Shown here piece after piece: positions 23,221-34,345 of a DNA stretch of 64,000 bases. A program made the position numbers and the translations under genes. The DNA is taken from NCBI GenBank assembly GCA_025618425.1, contig CM046851.1:4567024-4631023 (forward strand), in the 5' to 3' direction. The notes under the pieces were generated by a model. It worked only from the letters and a program-made list of their open reading frames with translations, was not told the origin of the DNA and did not search any database. The stretch is from Heliocidaris tuberculata (lineage: Eukaryota > Echinodermata > Echinoidea > Camarodonta > Echinometridae). Positions within the stretch are counted from its first letter, which is position 1; each line of letters begins with the position of its first letter.

Positions 23221-24606
23221 TGGATGCATACTTGTTGCAGTGCGTAGAGGTGTTAACAAGGTTTGTTTTTTATGTGAACACACAGATGGCTTGATTGAAT
23301 TGTTGCCAGAACATGGTGTGAACACTGTGTTATCCAAGCCAGAGAGGTGATGTCAAGATTTGTTTGAGATTTGCACAAGACTGGAGTCAAGGTTCAGAGT
23401 ATAAAAGAATCCAGATTGTGAGAGAACCCAATTGGAAGCAGACTCAGAAAAACAAGTTTAGTCTTCTGTGAACTTCATCACCTCTGCCTATTGTCAGGAG
23501 TTGTTATAAAAATGTCTCCTCGTGTCGAGATCAAGGCTATGTTTTACCCTGTGGGGTCATACTGAATTTTATCAAGTGTTCTTTAGTCTTTGTTAGAAAT
23601 AGCTTGGACTTCACTCTTTTTGTCAGTTATTATTCAGTTGTGTTAATTTTGGAACTGTTCATATTTTTTCAATGCTTTTTCAATGCATAGGGTGTAATGC
23701 ATTTCTTTTGTTAAAGACTTGTACAGTATGAATGTCATAAGTTGTGTTTCTCTTTGGTCTGTCTAGTCTCTTGCATCTGATTTTTTTTTTCCTTTTTATC
23801 GATATTCATATAAAGTTAACTTTAATATTTGAAAATACAAGGTGAAAAATCAGTCCAAACAGTTACGTAGCTTTACAGCGAAACGTAGTGGTGTGAAAAG
23901 ATGCGTCCAGAACGCAAAATGCATATACTACCTTGATTAGGCTTAATGTTACCAAAACTGTCATTAAAAATGTCAAAATACAACTTTTTTTATTCAAATC
24001 ATGTTCACAAGAATAATAAGAATTCTATTTGTGATTTTATCATGGTGCCAGTGAATTAAAAAAAATGATAGATCTATATCATAACTTGAGGATTAATCTT
24101 TACAGAAATTCAGTACTATATTGCTGATACCCATATAATGTTGTTTCCCCATACATAGTACTTCTACATAGTACTTGCAATACATAGTATTTGCAATAAA
24201 ACTGATATTTAGAAAATGCAATAGACAAGAGATCATTAATTTAGAGAACAAATTTCAGTTTATGGTGATTCAAGCATTTTAACCTTAATGATGATTGCAT
24301 ATATATCATTAATCTTTTATTATCAGTTTCTTAAAAAGCTTCTATTGATATAATCTGAACTCAACTCAAGTTCAAAACTACACTCTTTCTTGAATATCGA
24401 GTACACCCAAGAGGAAATTGAACGATCGTGGAATTTTTGGGCATTCGATTCCACCGTTCTTCAACAAATCAGAGAAGACATCCTCCCTGGTTCCTCACAA
24501 AAAATATACATTCATGACACTTGGCTGTCCCTTATTGACAGTGTTTGGATTGGAGGTAGGATCACAAATAGTCCCTTCACATTTGTAATATAAGAGCCTT
24601 CTTTCA
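23221..24606. other. Non-coding stretch, no gene seen
   Basis: AT-rich sequence with no coding exon or known repeat recognised. Confidence 0.45.
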
Positions 24607-24990
24607 AGAGATGGTTGAGTTCTGGAAAGGTGACAAATAATTTGTGAGCTTTCTCATTCCTTTTATGTCTGTTTGGTAGAACATCATTGTAGAAACATGA
24701 AAAAGGATTGCTCTTCAAATGCCCGCATATTCGAAGTATGACGAGAAATAGCTGAAGTAATGGGCCAAACATTCATGCCACATGTATGTGAAGTCACGTA
24801 TGCACATTCCTGTGTGCAGTGCATGTGCTTTTCAGTGACATTGGGTCAATTTCTTATCATTTTGATGGTTCCAAAACCTCACAGTATACACCAATTCTTA
24901 TGTAGACAAGATCAACCTTTCCCAATTACTTTGAGACTATTTCTTGCACACTGGAATTGCATGACCAGAACTCCACTTTATGGAATATCG
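24607..24990 (+). repeat. Dispersed repeat 'E', full copy
   Basis: Shares GGTTGAGTTCTGGAAAGGTG, AATTTGTGAGCTTTCTCATT, GGGCCAAACATTCATGCCAC and CATGACCAGAACTCCACTTT with the copies at 8,647, 17,226 and 57,968. A degenerate further copy lies at about 25,235-25,410. Confidence 0.8.
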
Positions 24991-25234
24991 GACCACATGA
25001 TCTCGTACAAACCTCTTTTGATACAAGGAGAACAACACAAGACTATAGTGAACACGTTTCTTTCCAATTTGCTTTTTGCTGCCAAAACTGTTCATGAGCT
25101 TAAGTGAGTTTAGGAAACTATGAAATAAAACAAAGTTAAAATCGATAATCATAACTACCAATAAAGCATTTCCGAGCCCCCCCCCCACCATAAATCAGTT
25201 TACTAGTAATTTATACCCGTATTTATGTGCACTA

Positions 25235-25410
25235 CTTTTTACTATACAATTTTCAGCAAGGTTGAGTCAATTAGTTATCATTTTGATAACTCCAGAAGCT
25301 TATAATACCCAATTATTTCATGTACTATTCACTCCAACTTCTAGACAGTTTCTTTCACAGTGCAAAGATTGCACAATGGCATAACGGTACTTGACTTTAT
25401 TTTCAATTAC
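25235..25410 (+). repeat. Dispersed repeat 'E', degenerate copy
   Basis: Weak match to the middle of the family: TTGAGTCAATTAGTTATCAT, TTTTGATAACTCCAGAAGC and ACAGTTTCTTTCACAGTG. The ends cannot be placed. Confidence 0.5.
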
Positions 25411-26852
25411 CAGAAGTCATAGCGTTTATATATTATCCGTTCATCCTTCAGTTGTTTAATGTTGTAAATCAGAATACAACCCTTCTGTCAGCTTAAAATA
25501 GGAGAATTTATAAACAGACACTTTCCATTCAACTAGGGCTATTTCCTGTTCAAACAGGATGTTTGTTCCTGGGCATAGACCTTTCTAACTCCTAACGATG
25601 ATGCACAGATTTTCTAGCAGCTGTGATAGGCCTTCATGTTATGTGTGCATTGGAATTATACTGTATAGCGTATTTACTATTTAGAGGGGAAAAAAGATGG
25701 GATACATTGAACAGGTTTTGTTATTCAATAGATCTGTTTAATGCTCTAATTTCAAACATGCACTTATAACAGCAGGTTAATGAATCTTTAACCCTTTCGA
25801 GACAATTGACCACATTTTGTGGTTTGGCTCAATAATTTATGATTCAGAGCTCTAAGAAATATACAAAATGCATGAGTACAGAGAGCAAAATTATCTGTAT
25901 GTCCTATGTCCTACACACTATGTCCATATTCCTTGCATGACCATATTGCATTTGATGCCAGGAATTTTGAAAACGAGAATAAGCTTTAAAATCCCTAATA
26001 AAATTGGCAACACATTGAGAAGTTCAAAATCATTGCTTTTATCGAAATTGGCAATTTTTTCAACTTTTCAACAAAGTTGCTAGCCATGTATATTGTTTTC
26101 AAACATTTTACATCTTATTAGAACCATGTAGCATTAAAAGAAAAATGTTTTTGTTGCCAATTTGAAGAACAACATGTGATGAATTTAGCCCTTAGATAGT
26201 TGTGTCATGGAAGGATTCGTCAGTCTGAAAATATGATGAATTATTCAGAACATTCACTGATCGTGATACCTTGAAGTTGGAATACTGAATCCTTAACTTG
26301 AACAGGGAAAAAATAGTTATAATTTAGAGTATTTACATGTACTGTTTCTCACTGAACGTTTTCTGGGCTGACAAATCAAACTATTGATGCAAATGCAGAT
26401 GTACAGGTTTCATTTTCTCATTCGTTAAGACCACATCAGACAGTAATCACTCACACAATAGCATTACCATGGTAACGGTTTGACACAAGCCACATTCCAA
26501 TTTCATGTTCCATTCTCATGTCAAAATAGTTTACAGCAATGTTGAAGGGAAATAGCTTGTTATTTTGTGAAAGGTATCAAGATTGGAAAGTACATGTAGT
26601 CTTGAGTTCTGGTGGTAAAGAAAGACAGAGTTATTGGAGAATTTACCTAATATATAGAACACTACCAAGAGGTGGGTACCCTAAGGGCTTGTAAAATGAA
26701 ATTAAAAGAAAATGCATAATGGTTGAGTAGTGAACAAAGAATAATGAGGAAATTGGTTCATCCTATTTGATTAGTTGTCAGTGCCCATCTTATCCCATAG
26801 TGGGTATTTTAAAAATAATTTTACAGTGGGTTTTTATTTTCATTGGCTTTTT
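25411..26852. other. Non-coding stretch, no gene seen
   Basis: AT-rich sequence with no coding exon recognised. A palindromic ACCATGGTAACGG patch lies near 26,467. Confidence 0.45.
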
Positions 26853-27086
26853 TTCTGAACTCCGGTTTAACTGAAACCATGGTCTAAGTGTGGTTTAAAC
26901 CCAGTCTAAACTTGTCCTTTAAATCAAAGTTTTAGAAAATCACATTCTGAACTCTGGTTAAAATTAACTCCAGTCTAAATGTGTTTTAACTTTGTACATA
27001 AATTTCAACTGGATTGCAATCTAAGTTAGTTTATTGAAAATCTGGTTTACCTTAAAGTGGAGTTTAAGTTAAACCGGAGTTCAGAA
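26853..27086. mobile_element. Foldback element with TTCTGAACTCCGGTTTAA termini
   Basis: The left terminus TTCTGAACTCCGGTTTAACT is exactly mirrored by AGTTAAACCGGAGTTCAGAA on the right. Internal variants (TTCTGAACTCTGGTTAAAAT and GTTTAAACC-like blocks) suggest subterminal repeats. It is non-coding, about 234 bp. Confidence 0.8.
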
Positions 27087-27455
27087 TTCGGGCCATTAAG
27101 ATAATTTTTGGGTATATGGTAACGAGTTCAATGGACTTTTTTCAGCCAGTTTCTCTTAAAATGCTGATCTTCCATAGTTAGACCTCAAATCATCAGTAAC
27201 TTTGGACCTGAAGGATGAGTACAGTTTGTATTACTTTCAAGTACCCCATAACAATTATGAATGATTCCTTTGTTTTATGATTCATAATTTTGTGTAATAT
27301 TTGGAAGAATCCCCTGGATGACTGGGTCAAATCCATTGACTTATGGAGAGATATACTGCTCGTTAACTATTCAACCAATGATTGAATTGGACAACCCAAA
27401 ATTGGGGTCAATTCTCAAGATGCCCTTGAAAGGAGTATGCCAGTGCATCTTCATT

Positions 27456-28192
27456 AGGTGTGTCTTCATCAGAACGAAGTTCTGCTCTAGCCCGCTTCAA
27501 GGTGGATCAGGGATATTTTCTTGAAGCTAGCTTCAGTTTGCAATCGTGTCTTCATCAGACCGAAGTACCCCCACTTCGAGCTTGAGCCCGAAGTTGGTGC
27601 GCCTGCGCACTTTAAGTGAACAAGCGCGGTTTTAAAATCTTACCCGCGCTCGCCCGACCAGCTATACAAACCCAAAATATATACGGTATCTCTCGACTAC
27701 GCTGCCTTAATCATTAATGTACTTACGGAAGTGTATGTTGAACAAAAATAGGTGTAATTTCATTTTGCAGTAGGATTCTTCCGGAAACTACAGTGGTCCT
27801 CAGCATATTTATATAAGGAGAAGGAGACGTCGAGAGGCATACGTGCACTGTGTACAGCTCATGCACACAGCGCTAGCGCTAGCGCACAGCTGATGTTTAC
27901 AAACAACACCATGAAACCGGAAATCGTGCTTCGATAGTTGGAGCACAGGTGCATGATGGGATCGGGCTTAACTTCGGGCTGATGAAGACGCTCGAGGAAT
28001 AGCGGGCTAGAGCAGGCTGATTTTCGGTTAAGCGGGCTATTCTGAAGATAAGTCCAAGATGATGTGGGTTGACTTTTCGAGCGAAATAGCGGGCTAGAGC
28101 AGAGAATTAGCTGGCTATTCTCTGATCGGGCTAATTTACCGGATCAGCAATAGCGGGCTAGAGCAGAACTTCGTTCTGATGAAGACGCACCT
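27456..28192. mobile_element. Foldback element with AGGTG(T/C)GTCTTCATCAG termini, copy 1
   Basis: The left end AGGTGTGTCTTCATCAGAAC is mirrored by the right end, whose complement is AGGTGCGTCTTCATCAGAAC. The matching arms run through GAAGTTCTGCTCTAGCCCGCT (27,476 on, and its complement before 28,172). ATT flanks both sides, a possible 3-bp duplication. AATAGCGGGCTAGAGCAG occurs three times near the right end (27,999, 28,083, 28,149). The interior is unusually GC-rich, with GCGCTAGCGCTAGCGC near 27,871. No transposase frame. Confidence 0.8.
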
Positions 28193-28477
28193 ATTGTTGA
28201 GATTCTACTCCCTGATCTCTTGATCATGATAGGGGTCTGTTTGCAGAATCTTTGAGCCATATCAAATCAAATGAATAAGTACTTTGCATTTTAAAAAAAA
28301 CCTTATGTTATTCATATGTGCAGTATAACTCTCCAGCCATTCACATTGCTGAACTTGATACTGTGCAAGTTTAGTATAGGCCTGGATAGGCCTAATGTAC
28401 ATCATTTTGGTTACCCGACATTTGCTCTCTCTTCAGAGATGTACATGTAGGGTTAGGGTCATGGTTAGGAATAACAG

Positions 28478-29470
28478 TAAGGTTCACACAAAGGGAGCTA
28501 AACTTTAAGTTTCGCTTGTAGTTTCAAAACTTCAAGTTGTCTTTTAGTTATCTTGTAGTTTCAGCCTGTATGTGAACGGACTCGTAGTTCCGAAACTTCT
28601 AGTTTACTTTTAGTTCTAGAACCACAAGCGCACTTGTAGTTAAAGGGCAATCCAACCTTGGTAATAAGATGATTTGTGTGAAAGCAGAAAAATAAGACAA
28701 ACAGAATGGCAAAAGTTTGAAAGAAATCGGACAAGGACTAAGAAAGTTATGGATGTTTGAAAAATGAGATCACTACATCTATGCGAATCTCAAATTGGCA
28801 ATTTGGTGAGTCAATTGTGACATTTTTGTGGACAACTCTCCCATTTGTCGTACACAAAAATATCATTAATTTGCGGTTTTCTTCGAGGCGCTTTTACCCT
28901 CGGGGCAGTACTCAAAATATATTGGAGATAGCATATTGTTATAGGTCCTCATGAACGAAAAGATCCTACTGAGTAATGCATTTTGAAAAAAAGTGACATT
29001 TTAGTCATTTTGTGTGTTAGAGCAAATGGGGGAGTTGTCCACAGCTACATCACAGTGACATAACCTATTCGCCAATTTGAAATTCCCATATGCATAGTGA
29101 TTACAACTTTCAAAAATTCATAACTTTCTTATTGCTTGTCCGATTTCGTTCAAACTTTCACCAATCTGCTTCTCTGATTTTTCCTCTTTCTTTCAAAGCA
29201 ACTTGCTATAAAGGTTGGATTTCCCTTTAATGCCAAAATGCTGACAGGTCCTCCATCATAGTTATGGACCAGGGACAGAATGGACTTTCACTCCTTAATG
29301 ATGACATCTCTGTTCATGTTGAAACGATAATCGCTCGACTTGTAATCTCAGAACAACAAACATCGTTGTTTCAGGCCTATGGAAGCCCTCGTTGTTGTTT
29401 AGTGAGTCCTTGTTTCGTTAACTTTAAAGTTTCGAAATTACACATCCCGTGTGAACGTAGGTTTCGTTTG
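28478..29470. repeat. Dispersed repeat 'C', copy 2 (split by a TTAA element)
   Basis: The left part (28,478-28,639) and right part (29,231-29,470) are collinear with 2,101-2,536. The break is exactly at a TTAA, where element 'B' sits. Confidence 0.8.
28640..29230. mobile_element. TTAA-flanked foldback element 'B', copy 2 (nested)
   Basis: Starts TTAAAGGGCAATCCAACCTT and ends AAAGGTTGGATTTCCCTTTAA. It is inverted relative to the copy at 4,373-5,074. It lies inside repeat 'C', and the uninterrupted 'C' copy has a single TTAA at the matching point (2,265-2,268), so the TTAA was duplicated on insertion. The 65-codon open frame inside is not a gene. Confidence 0.85.
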
Positions 29471-30496
29471 GTGGGGTGTTGAAGTTACTCGTTTTTAGTC
29501 ATGGTAGGATATTGGCCACAGATCAAATGCCACTGGAGCAGGTGTACATAGAACAGTTTATCTATCCATAATGATGTGGGAAGGTTGATCAATAAATCCA
29601 TATTGCATTATTGACCTAATAATTATGAGAGCAATAACAGTTCTCAGTTACTAATGCTTGATATGGCCTTTGCACAGGCTACTCAGTTATCCTTAAAAAC
29701 ATTCCTCGATAGCAATTTAAGCATGTCTTAAACCTCATTACGAGCTCATTATGAGCTTTGCAGCCATCCAGAATAATCTCTGTAGACAGTGTATACATGT
29801 ACATAGCATAGTTTATAGGCCTCTGTAGCTTTGCATGAAAGCTCTTTATTGCATGATACACAGTTTGTAGCCATTTTGTATCTACATGTAAATGTGTAGT
29901 TGAATTACCTGTACTAAAGTCTACTGAGAGGGAGAGGAAAAGAAAATAAGCTCAGAGTGAGGCACTGAAAGAGAGGTGTAAGAGAGACTCAGAAAGATAG
30001 AGAGATATAATGTGTGTGAGAGAGACAGCGAGAAAGAGATTTTATTTTATTTTATTTCATTTCGTTTCCAGGAATACAGTATAACACTAACAGAGAATAC
30101 AAAATATGAAATACAATATTAATAGAAGGAGAGGAAAAGAAAGAAAGAAAGAAAAACACCAGCTAATGCCTGCGGATTACCAAAAGAACACTGGTTTCTG
30201 TATAAGGTTCTCCTCATTAGCTGGTGGTAGGAATGCTTAAATACATGTAATTCAATTCAATACTATGAACATATAGACATAGGAAAAAGCTCATCAGTGA
30301 AAAAACAAGGAAATACTCATTCATAAGTGCAGGTTGTAAGAGAGTGTATTAAAAAAAAATCATTTATTGATAAAAAAATTTTTAAAAGAGATGAAGAGAC
30401 ACAGAAAGAAAGAAAGAAAACAAGCTCAGACAGATAGAGACATTGAAAGAAAGATTAAAAGAGACTTGGAGAGATATAGAGATAGATTGTGAAGGA
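29471..30496. other. Non-coding, purine-rich stretch
   Basis: No gene. GA-rich low-complexity sequence (AGAGAGACAGCGAGAAAGAG and GAAAGAAAGAAAG types) runs from about 29,925 to 30,490, broken by a TTTTATTTTATTTCATTTCG patch near 30,037. Confidence 0.5.
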
Positions 30497-31267
30497 AGGT
30501 GCGTCTCCATCAGCCCGAGTTTGATCAAGCTCTAGATTCTAGCACAATCAGCGCTTCTTGAGAAAAAAAGCCCGAGTTTGAAAAAACCCCGTCTCCATCA
30601 GCCCAAATCGAGCGACTCCTGCTCATTCTTGGAATAAACTTGAGCTACAGAGCATGCGCACTTCGAAGATGGGAAATCAAAGAAATACATAGGATAAATG
30701 AAAAGAAAAGAGGAAATATAAAATTGAAAGAAAAACAAAGATATACATAAGAATAGAAAGAAGAATGAATAATGGGGAAAAACAAAGAAATACACAAGGA
30801 AAAGATGAAAACAGAAGGAAAACAAAGAAATATAAAGAGAAGAGGATAGAAAGAAGGATAGATAAATACATATGAATAGAAGAATGAATAATGTGGAAAC
30901 CAAAGAAATACAAGGAGAAAAAAAGGAGAAAGAAATACATAAGGAAAGATAGAGAGAAGAAAAACAAATGCATAAGGAATTAAAGGAAAGTAGAATTTCT
31001 AGGATTGGTATCATGAATAAATTAACCCGAGTCAAACCCAGAGTGCATCTTCACCTGCAAATTAGCAGGCTAATTTGCCAAATAGCGTGCTATTTCACAA
31101 AAAAACCCAAGTTGACTTGGGTTTGTAAGCTCGGAATGAAACCCACGAAATAGCCCGCTATCTGCGTCTTCATTACAAACTAGCTCGAGCTAGCTCTGAT
31201 CGGGTTAGTTTCCCTGGATTAAAATTAGCGGGATATTTAGGAAACTTGGGCTGATGAAGACGGGCCT
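30497..31267. mobile_element. Foldback element with AGGTGCGTCTCCATCAG termini, copy 2
   Basis: The left end AGGTGCGTCTCCATCAGCCC is mirrored by the right end, whose complement is AGGCCCGTCTTCATCAGCCC. It is related to 27,456-28,192 through the shared terminus and the AAATAGC(C/G)(C/G)GCTA motifs near 31,147. The interior is filled by a purine-rich tandem-like array (30,690-30,980). Confidence 0.75.
30690..30980. repeat. Degenerate purine-rich tandem array
   Basis: Repeated variants of AAACAAAGAAATAC, GAATGAATAATG and ATAGAAAGAAG with no fixed period. The long minus-strand frames across it (145 and 98 codons, rich in F, S and L) are reading frames through this array, not genes. Confidence 0.7.
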
Positions 31268-31816
31268 AGAGAGATAGGGTAAGACAGAGTGAGAGAGAGA
31301 GAGAGAGAGAGAGAAGATTAGAGTGTTGGCTGACCTCTTAATTAACAAGGTCACATGCTGTGGTACACGTAGAAAGTACAAGGTCACAAAGATAATTCCT
31401 ACATGTACAATCTCATACTACATATCTCCACAGCAGATACTGTTGACTTGTTATATTGTAACTTGTAAGCAGTCTGCATGTGTGTACATTTACATGTATA
31501 TGTAAAGAAATCAAAATGTTAAGAACTGTGGAACTGTGATGCAAAAGCTGCTAGTTTGTAAGTATCCACCACTCATCTTGTTATTTTTTATTTGTACGAT
31601 TCATTACTCCCACCTCTTTTACACATGTATGCAAAAGTAATAGGGTTGAAGGCTAAGGTAGGGATAGAGGCTGTAAGGAGGGAAGGTGCGTAAATCAGTT
31701 ATCTGGGGCTAGCTTTAGTTTAACTGAATTTAGAAAATTGGGTTAGCAATGCAAAATGTTACTAAATAAATGTAAAACGAAAAATCATCCTCCTCTAAGG
31801 TACATGTATTATTGTA

Positions 31817-32096
31817 TAGATCGGGGCGGTCATCCGGGTACTTTCGTTCAATGCCATTGACAACCGATGAAAACACAGAGATTCTTGCATGATCAGCAGA
31901 CCATCAAACATGGCTCGCTCGACCGAATCATCGACCAGCACAAGGCCGAGGTTATCATGGGCCTGATAAGAGTCACAAGCTGTTACCAGGTTGTGTGATC
32001 AGCATTCGAGCAGGATTTGAGCAAGCACGAATATTGTTTTCATCGCTCTAAGGGTTGCTAACCGGAAGTTACGTAAGCCCGCCCCAACCTATAGCA
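31817..32096. mobile_element. Possible short TIR element upstream of the transferase gene
   Basis: TATAGATCGGGGCGGTCAT on the left resembles the complement of the right end, TATAGGTTGGGGCGGGCTT, with further matches at ACTTTCGTT / ACTTCCGGTT. The block is more GC-rich than its surroundings. It could instead be promoter or 5' exon sequence of the gene at 32,348; sequence alone does not settle it. Confidence 0.35.
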
Positions 32097-32260
32097 GTGT
32101 ATGAAAAGATCATGTATGATTATTTTCATTCATGTTTTAAGGTGTGTGTGAGGGGAAAGTTTCTGTAAAAAGATATTTGGAAGTAATTTTGTTGCATACC
32201 TCTTCAGTTCATTCTTCCAGTTTTCTAATATCTCATATTTTTTCTATTTTTTTTCTTTTC

Positions 32261-32271
32261 ATGTATACAGC
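32261..32271 (+). promoter_or_regulatory. Predicted 3' splice site in the 5' UTR
   Basis: A long T-rich tract (32,238-32,260) ends in TGTATACAG, with AG at 32,269-32,270. The exon carrying the start codon would begin at 32,271, 77 bp before the ATG, implying at least one upstream non-coding exon that I cannot place. Confidence 0.65.
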
Positions 32272-32331
32272 TTGAAAAAGGGAGGAAGATTCATCACATA
32301 ATTGGAGAGGACTCTGGTTGTTGCGTAAGAA

Positions 32332-32430
32332 ATGCTGACGTGTCACCATGATCTTCCGGACCCCTTCAATCCGTACCTTAATCAAGGCTGGCTTGATGCT
32401 CTGCATCGCATTCCTTCTGCTCCTGGCTAA
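32332..32430 (+). CDS. Overlapping upstream ORF (32 codons)
   Basis: An ATG 16 bases before the main start (context AGAAATGC, G at -3) opens a frame that overlaps the transferase start and stops at TAA 32,428-32,430. If the transcript carries it, ribosomes using it would bypass the main start, so it may lower translation. The peptide itself resembles nothing and is probably not functional. Confidence 0.4.
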   Translation: MLTCHHDLPDPFNPYLNQGWLDALHRIPSAPG

Positions 32431-33961
32431 ACTCGAGACATGCACCAACACCATCACGGACGGCCGCCTGGCCGTGAGAGACCTCCTGGCACAGGCACAG
32501 CCATTCGCCAACAACGGGGAGATGGACCGCAAGGAGGACTGCATGGTTGCGCTCAGCGAGCAGGAAGAGCGCCATCGCACAGAGATTGCCGCCCTCAAAC
32601 AGCAGATCGTTGATCTCAAGACTGAGTTGACGAAGTATGTGGAGAACATCCAGCAACTAGAGGAGCCCTTGGCCGCAGGGGATGCTGCTGCAACCGCTCG
32701 ACTCGCCAAATACTTTGATCGCGAGCAGGGTAGAGAGCTTCTTGATCACATGCAGAAGCAGATGGGTAAGATAGAGCGCCAACGAACACTTCGTGATGAG
32801 TATGACGTCGTACCGTTCAGTAGTTTGACATCCAAGCTGGTTTACAGTATGGAGGAAGGGCTATCCCATCGGCCCTCACAACGTCCAAAGGGCGATCGCA
32901 AAGAGGAGTTGGTAGAAGCTGTATATTTTGCTATCGATGAACTTAACAAGAAGAAAGAAACAAATACTGACTTCACAATCGAAAACTTTGTTGATGGGAT
33001 ATTTAGGACAGACAGGACTGTTGGAACATATTACAATCTTGTTTTTCGCGGTATGCATGAGAACTACTATTACAGCGTGCAGCTTCTACGGCCGTTTGCA
33101 CCCATCCAAAAGTATAAGTCACAGATTGTAGACACTAGTCGTATAGTTATCAATATTATCATGCCTTTATCAGGGAGACTTGAGAAGTTCAGGACATTCA
33201 TGGAGCGTTTCCAGACCGTAGTTTTAGAAACAAAGATCCATGTCTTCCTGACAATAGTCTATTTTGGAAACGAGGGTTTGCAAGAAATCCATAACATTCT
33301 AGAAGAGGTCACAGAACCCTTCAGGTACCATAATTATAAAATCATCACATTATCTGGAGATTTCTCAAGAGGGCGTGGACTAGAGGAAGGTGTCCGCAGC
33401 TGGGATGGTCCAGACGTCCTGATGTTCTTCTGCGATGTGGATGTTGCCTTCAACCGTGAGTTCCTAGAGCACTGTCGCTACTACACCATAGCAGGACGTA
33501 CCGTCTATTACCCCATGGTGTTCAGCCTCTACAATCCAGAGATTGTCTTCTCTATTCACGATCAGATTCCTCCCGAAAGTGAACAGTTCCACATCCACAA
33601 GGACTCTGGATTCTGGCGGGACTTTGGCTTCGGGATGACGTGTCAGTACCGCTCTGACTTCCTCAATATCAAGGGCTTCGACGTGGACATGAAAGGATGG
33701 GGTGGAGAGGACGTGTACCTGTACAAGAAATACCTCCAGTCAGAGGTGAAGGTGATACGGGTACCAGACGCAGGTATCTTCCATACGTACCATCCAAAGG
33801 AATGCTCAGAGAACCTGACCGCTGAGCAGTATCGCATGTGCATCGGGTCCAAGGCCCGCAGCGAGGCCTCGCACTCTCAGCTGGGTCGACTGGCTTTCAA
33901 AGACGATATCAACATGACGCTGTATTTAATGGGAGACCCTAAACGTCATCCACCGCACTGA
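32348..33961 (+). CDS. CSGALNACT: Chondroitin sulfate N-acetylgalactosaminyltransferase
   Basis: A 537-residue protein, close to the vertebrate CSGALNACT1/2 length (about 530-542). Family knowledge: a Golgi type II membrane enzyme that transfers GalNAc from UDP-GalNAc to start and extend chondroitin chains on the GAG linkage region. Seen here: a short cytosolic tail, one membrane segment at about residues 12-29, a charged coiled-coil-like stem (about 66-105), then the CHGN-type catalytic domain (about 240-520). The domain has the metal-binding DVD at 363-365 in MFFCDVDVAF, DSGFWRDFGFGMTCQYRSDF (419-438), KGWGGEDVYLYKKY (449-462) and HTYH (479-482). Sequons lie at N489 and N522. The start follows an in-frame TGA (32,336-32,338) and has good context (ACCATGA). 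The coding region has no intron, unlike the multi-exon vertebrate genes. No key residue is missing. It looks like a single ortholog of the two vertebrate paralogs. Confidence 0.96.
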   Translation: MIFRTPSIRTLIKAGLMLCIAFLLLLAKLETCTNTITDGRLAVRDLLAQAQPFANNGEMDRKEDCMVALSEQEERHRTEIAALKQQIVDLKTELTKYVENIQQLEEPLAAGDAAATARLAKYFDREQGRELLDHMQKQMGKIERQRTLRDEYDVVPFSSLTSKLVYSMEEGLSHRPSQRPKGDRKEELVEAVYFAIDELNKKKETNTDFTIENFVDGIFRTDRTVGTYYNLVFRGMHENYYYSVQLLRPFAPIQKYKSQIVDTSRIVINIIMPLSGRLEKFRTFMERFQTVVLETKIHVFLTIVYFGNEGLQEIHNILEEVTEPFRYHNYKIITLSGDFSRGRGLEEGVRSWDGPDVLMFFCDVDVAFNREFLEHCRYYTIAGRTVYYPMVFSLYNPEIVFSIHDQIPPESEQFHIHKDSGFWRDFGFGMTCQYRSDFLNIKGFDVDMKGWGGEDVYLYKKYLQSEVKVIRVPDAGIFHTYHPKECSENLTAEQYRMCIGSKARSEASHSQLGRLAFKDDINMTLYLMGDPKRHPPH

Positions 33962-34159
33962 CCAATCATGAAATAGTGAGGACTTTAGATGACCAATTGT
34001 AACTGACCAAGCACAGAGTCTGCCTTGATATCCAGACCACTGGATTCCGACCAGTCTTTACAAAATGCACTGCAGAGTGTTACTTGTTGGGTTGGGGCCA
34101 TGTGTTCAGAACGGCATGCTTACCTGTACATGTACACTCTAACTGTTACTGTCAAACTA

Positions 34160-34345
34160 GAAACATGCGTGAATTTTGTGAGTATTCAAGATTTGCAAAA
34201 GTTTCATGCCGCAAAATATTAAAGGTAGATTAGATCACAACATGAAATATTTATAATTCACAAAAGTTTCTTGTCGCATATATGACTGACATTAGCAATT
34301 TGCAAAAGTTTCATGTCGCGAAATGTTCTGGTTTTACAGTACACA
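34160..34345. repeat. Repeat related to the TACCGTAAAAC foldback
   Basis: The motif TGCAAAAGTTTCATG(C/T)CGC(G/A)AAAT occurs twice, and the right end is GGTTTTACAGTAC. This matches the right side of the element at 5,523-5,952. It is a fragment or short relative in the probable 3' UTR. Confidence 0.6.

Noticed and set aside
30598..31035. 145-codon Phe/Ser/Leu-rich frame that looks like a multi-span membrane protein
   Set aside because: It lies on the complement of a purine-rich degenerate array inside a foldback element; hydrophobic appearance is compositional.
31921..31980. Short frame beginning MARSTESSTSTRP as a first coding exon of the transferase gene
   Set aside because: It stops within 20 codons, and the transferase frame has an in-frame stop just before its own ATG, so no upstream coding exon is needed.
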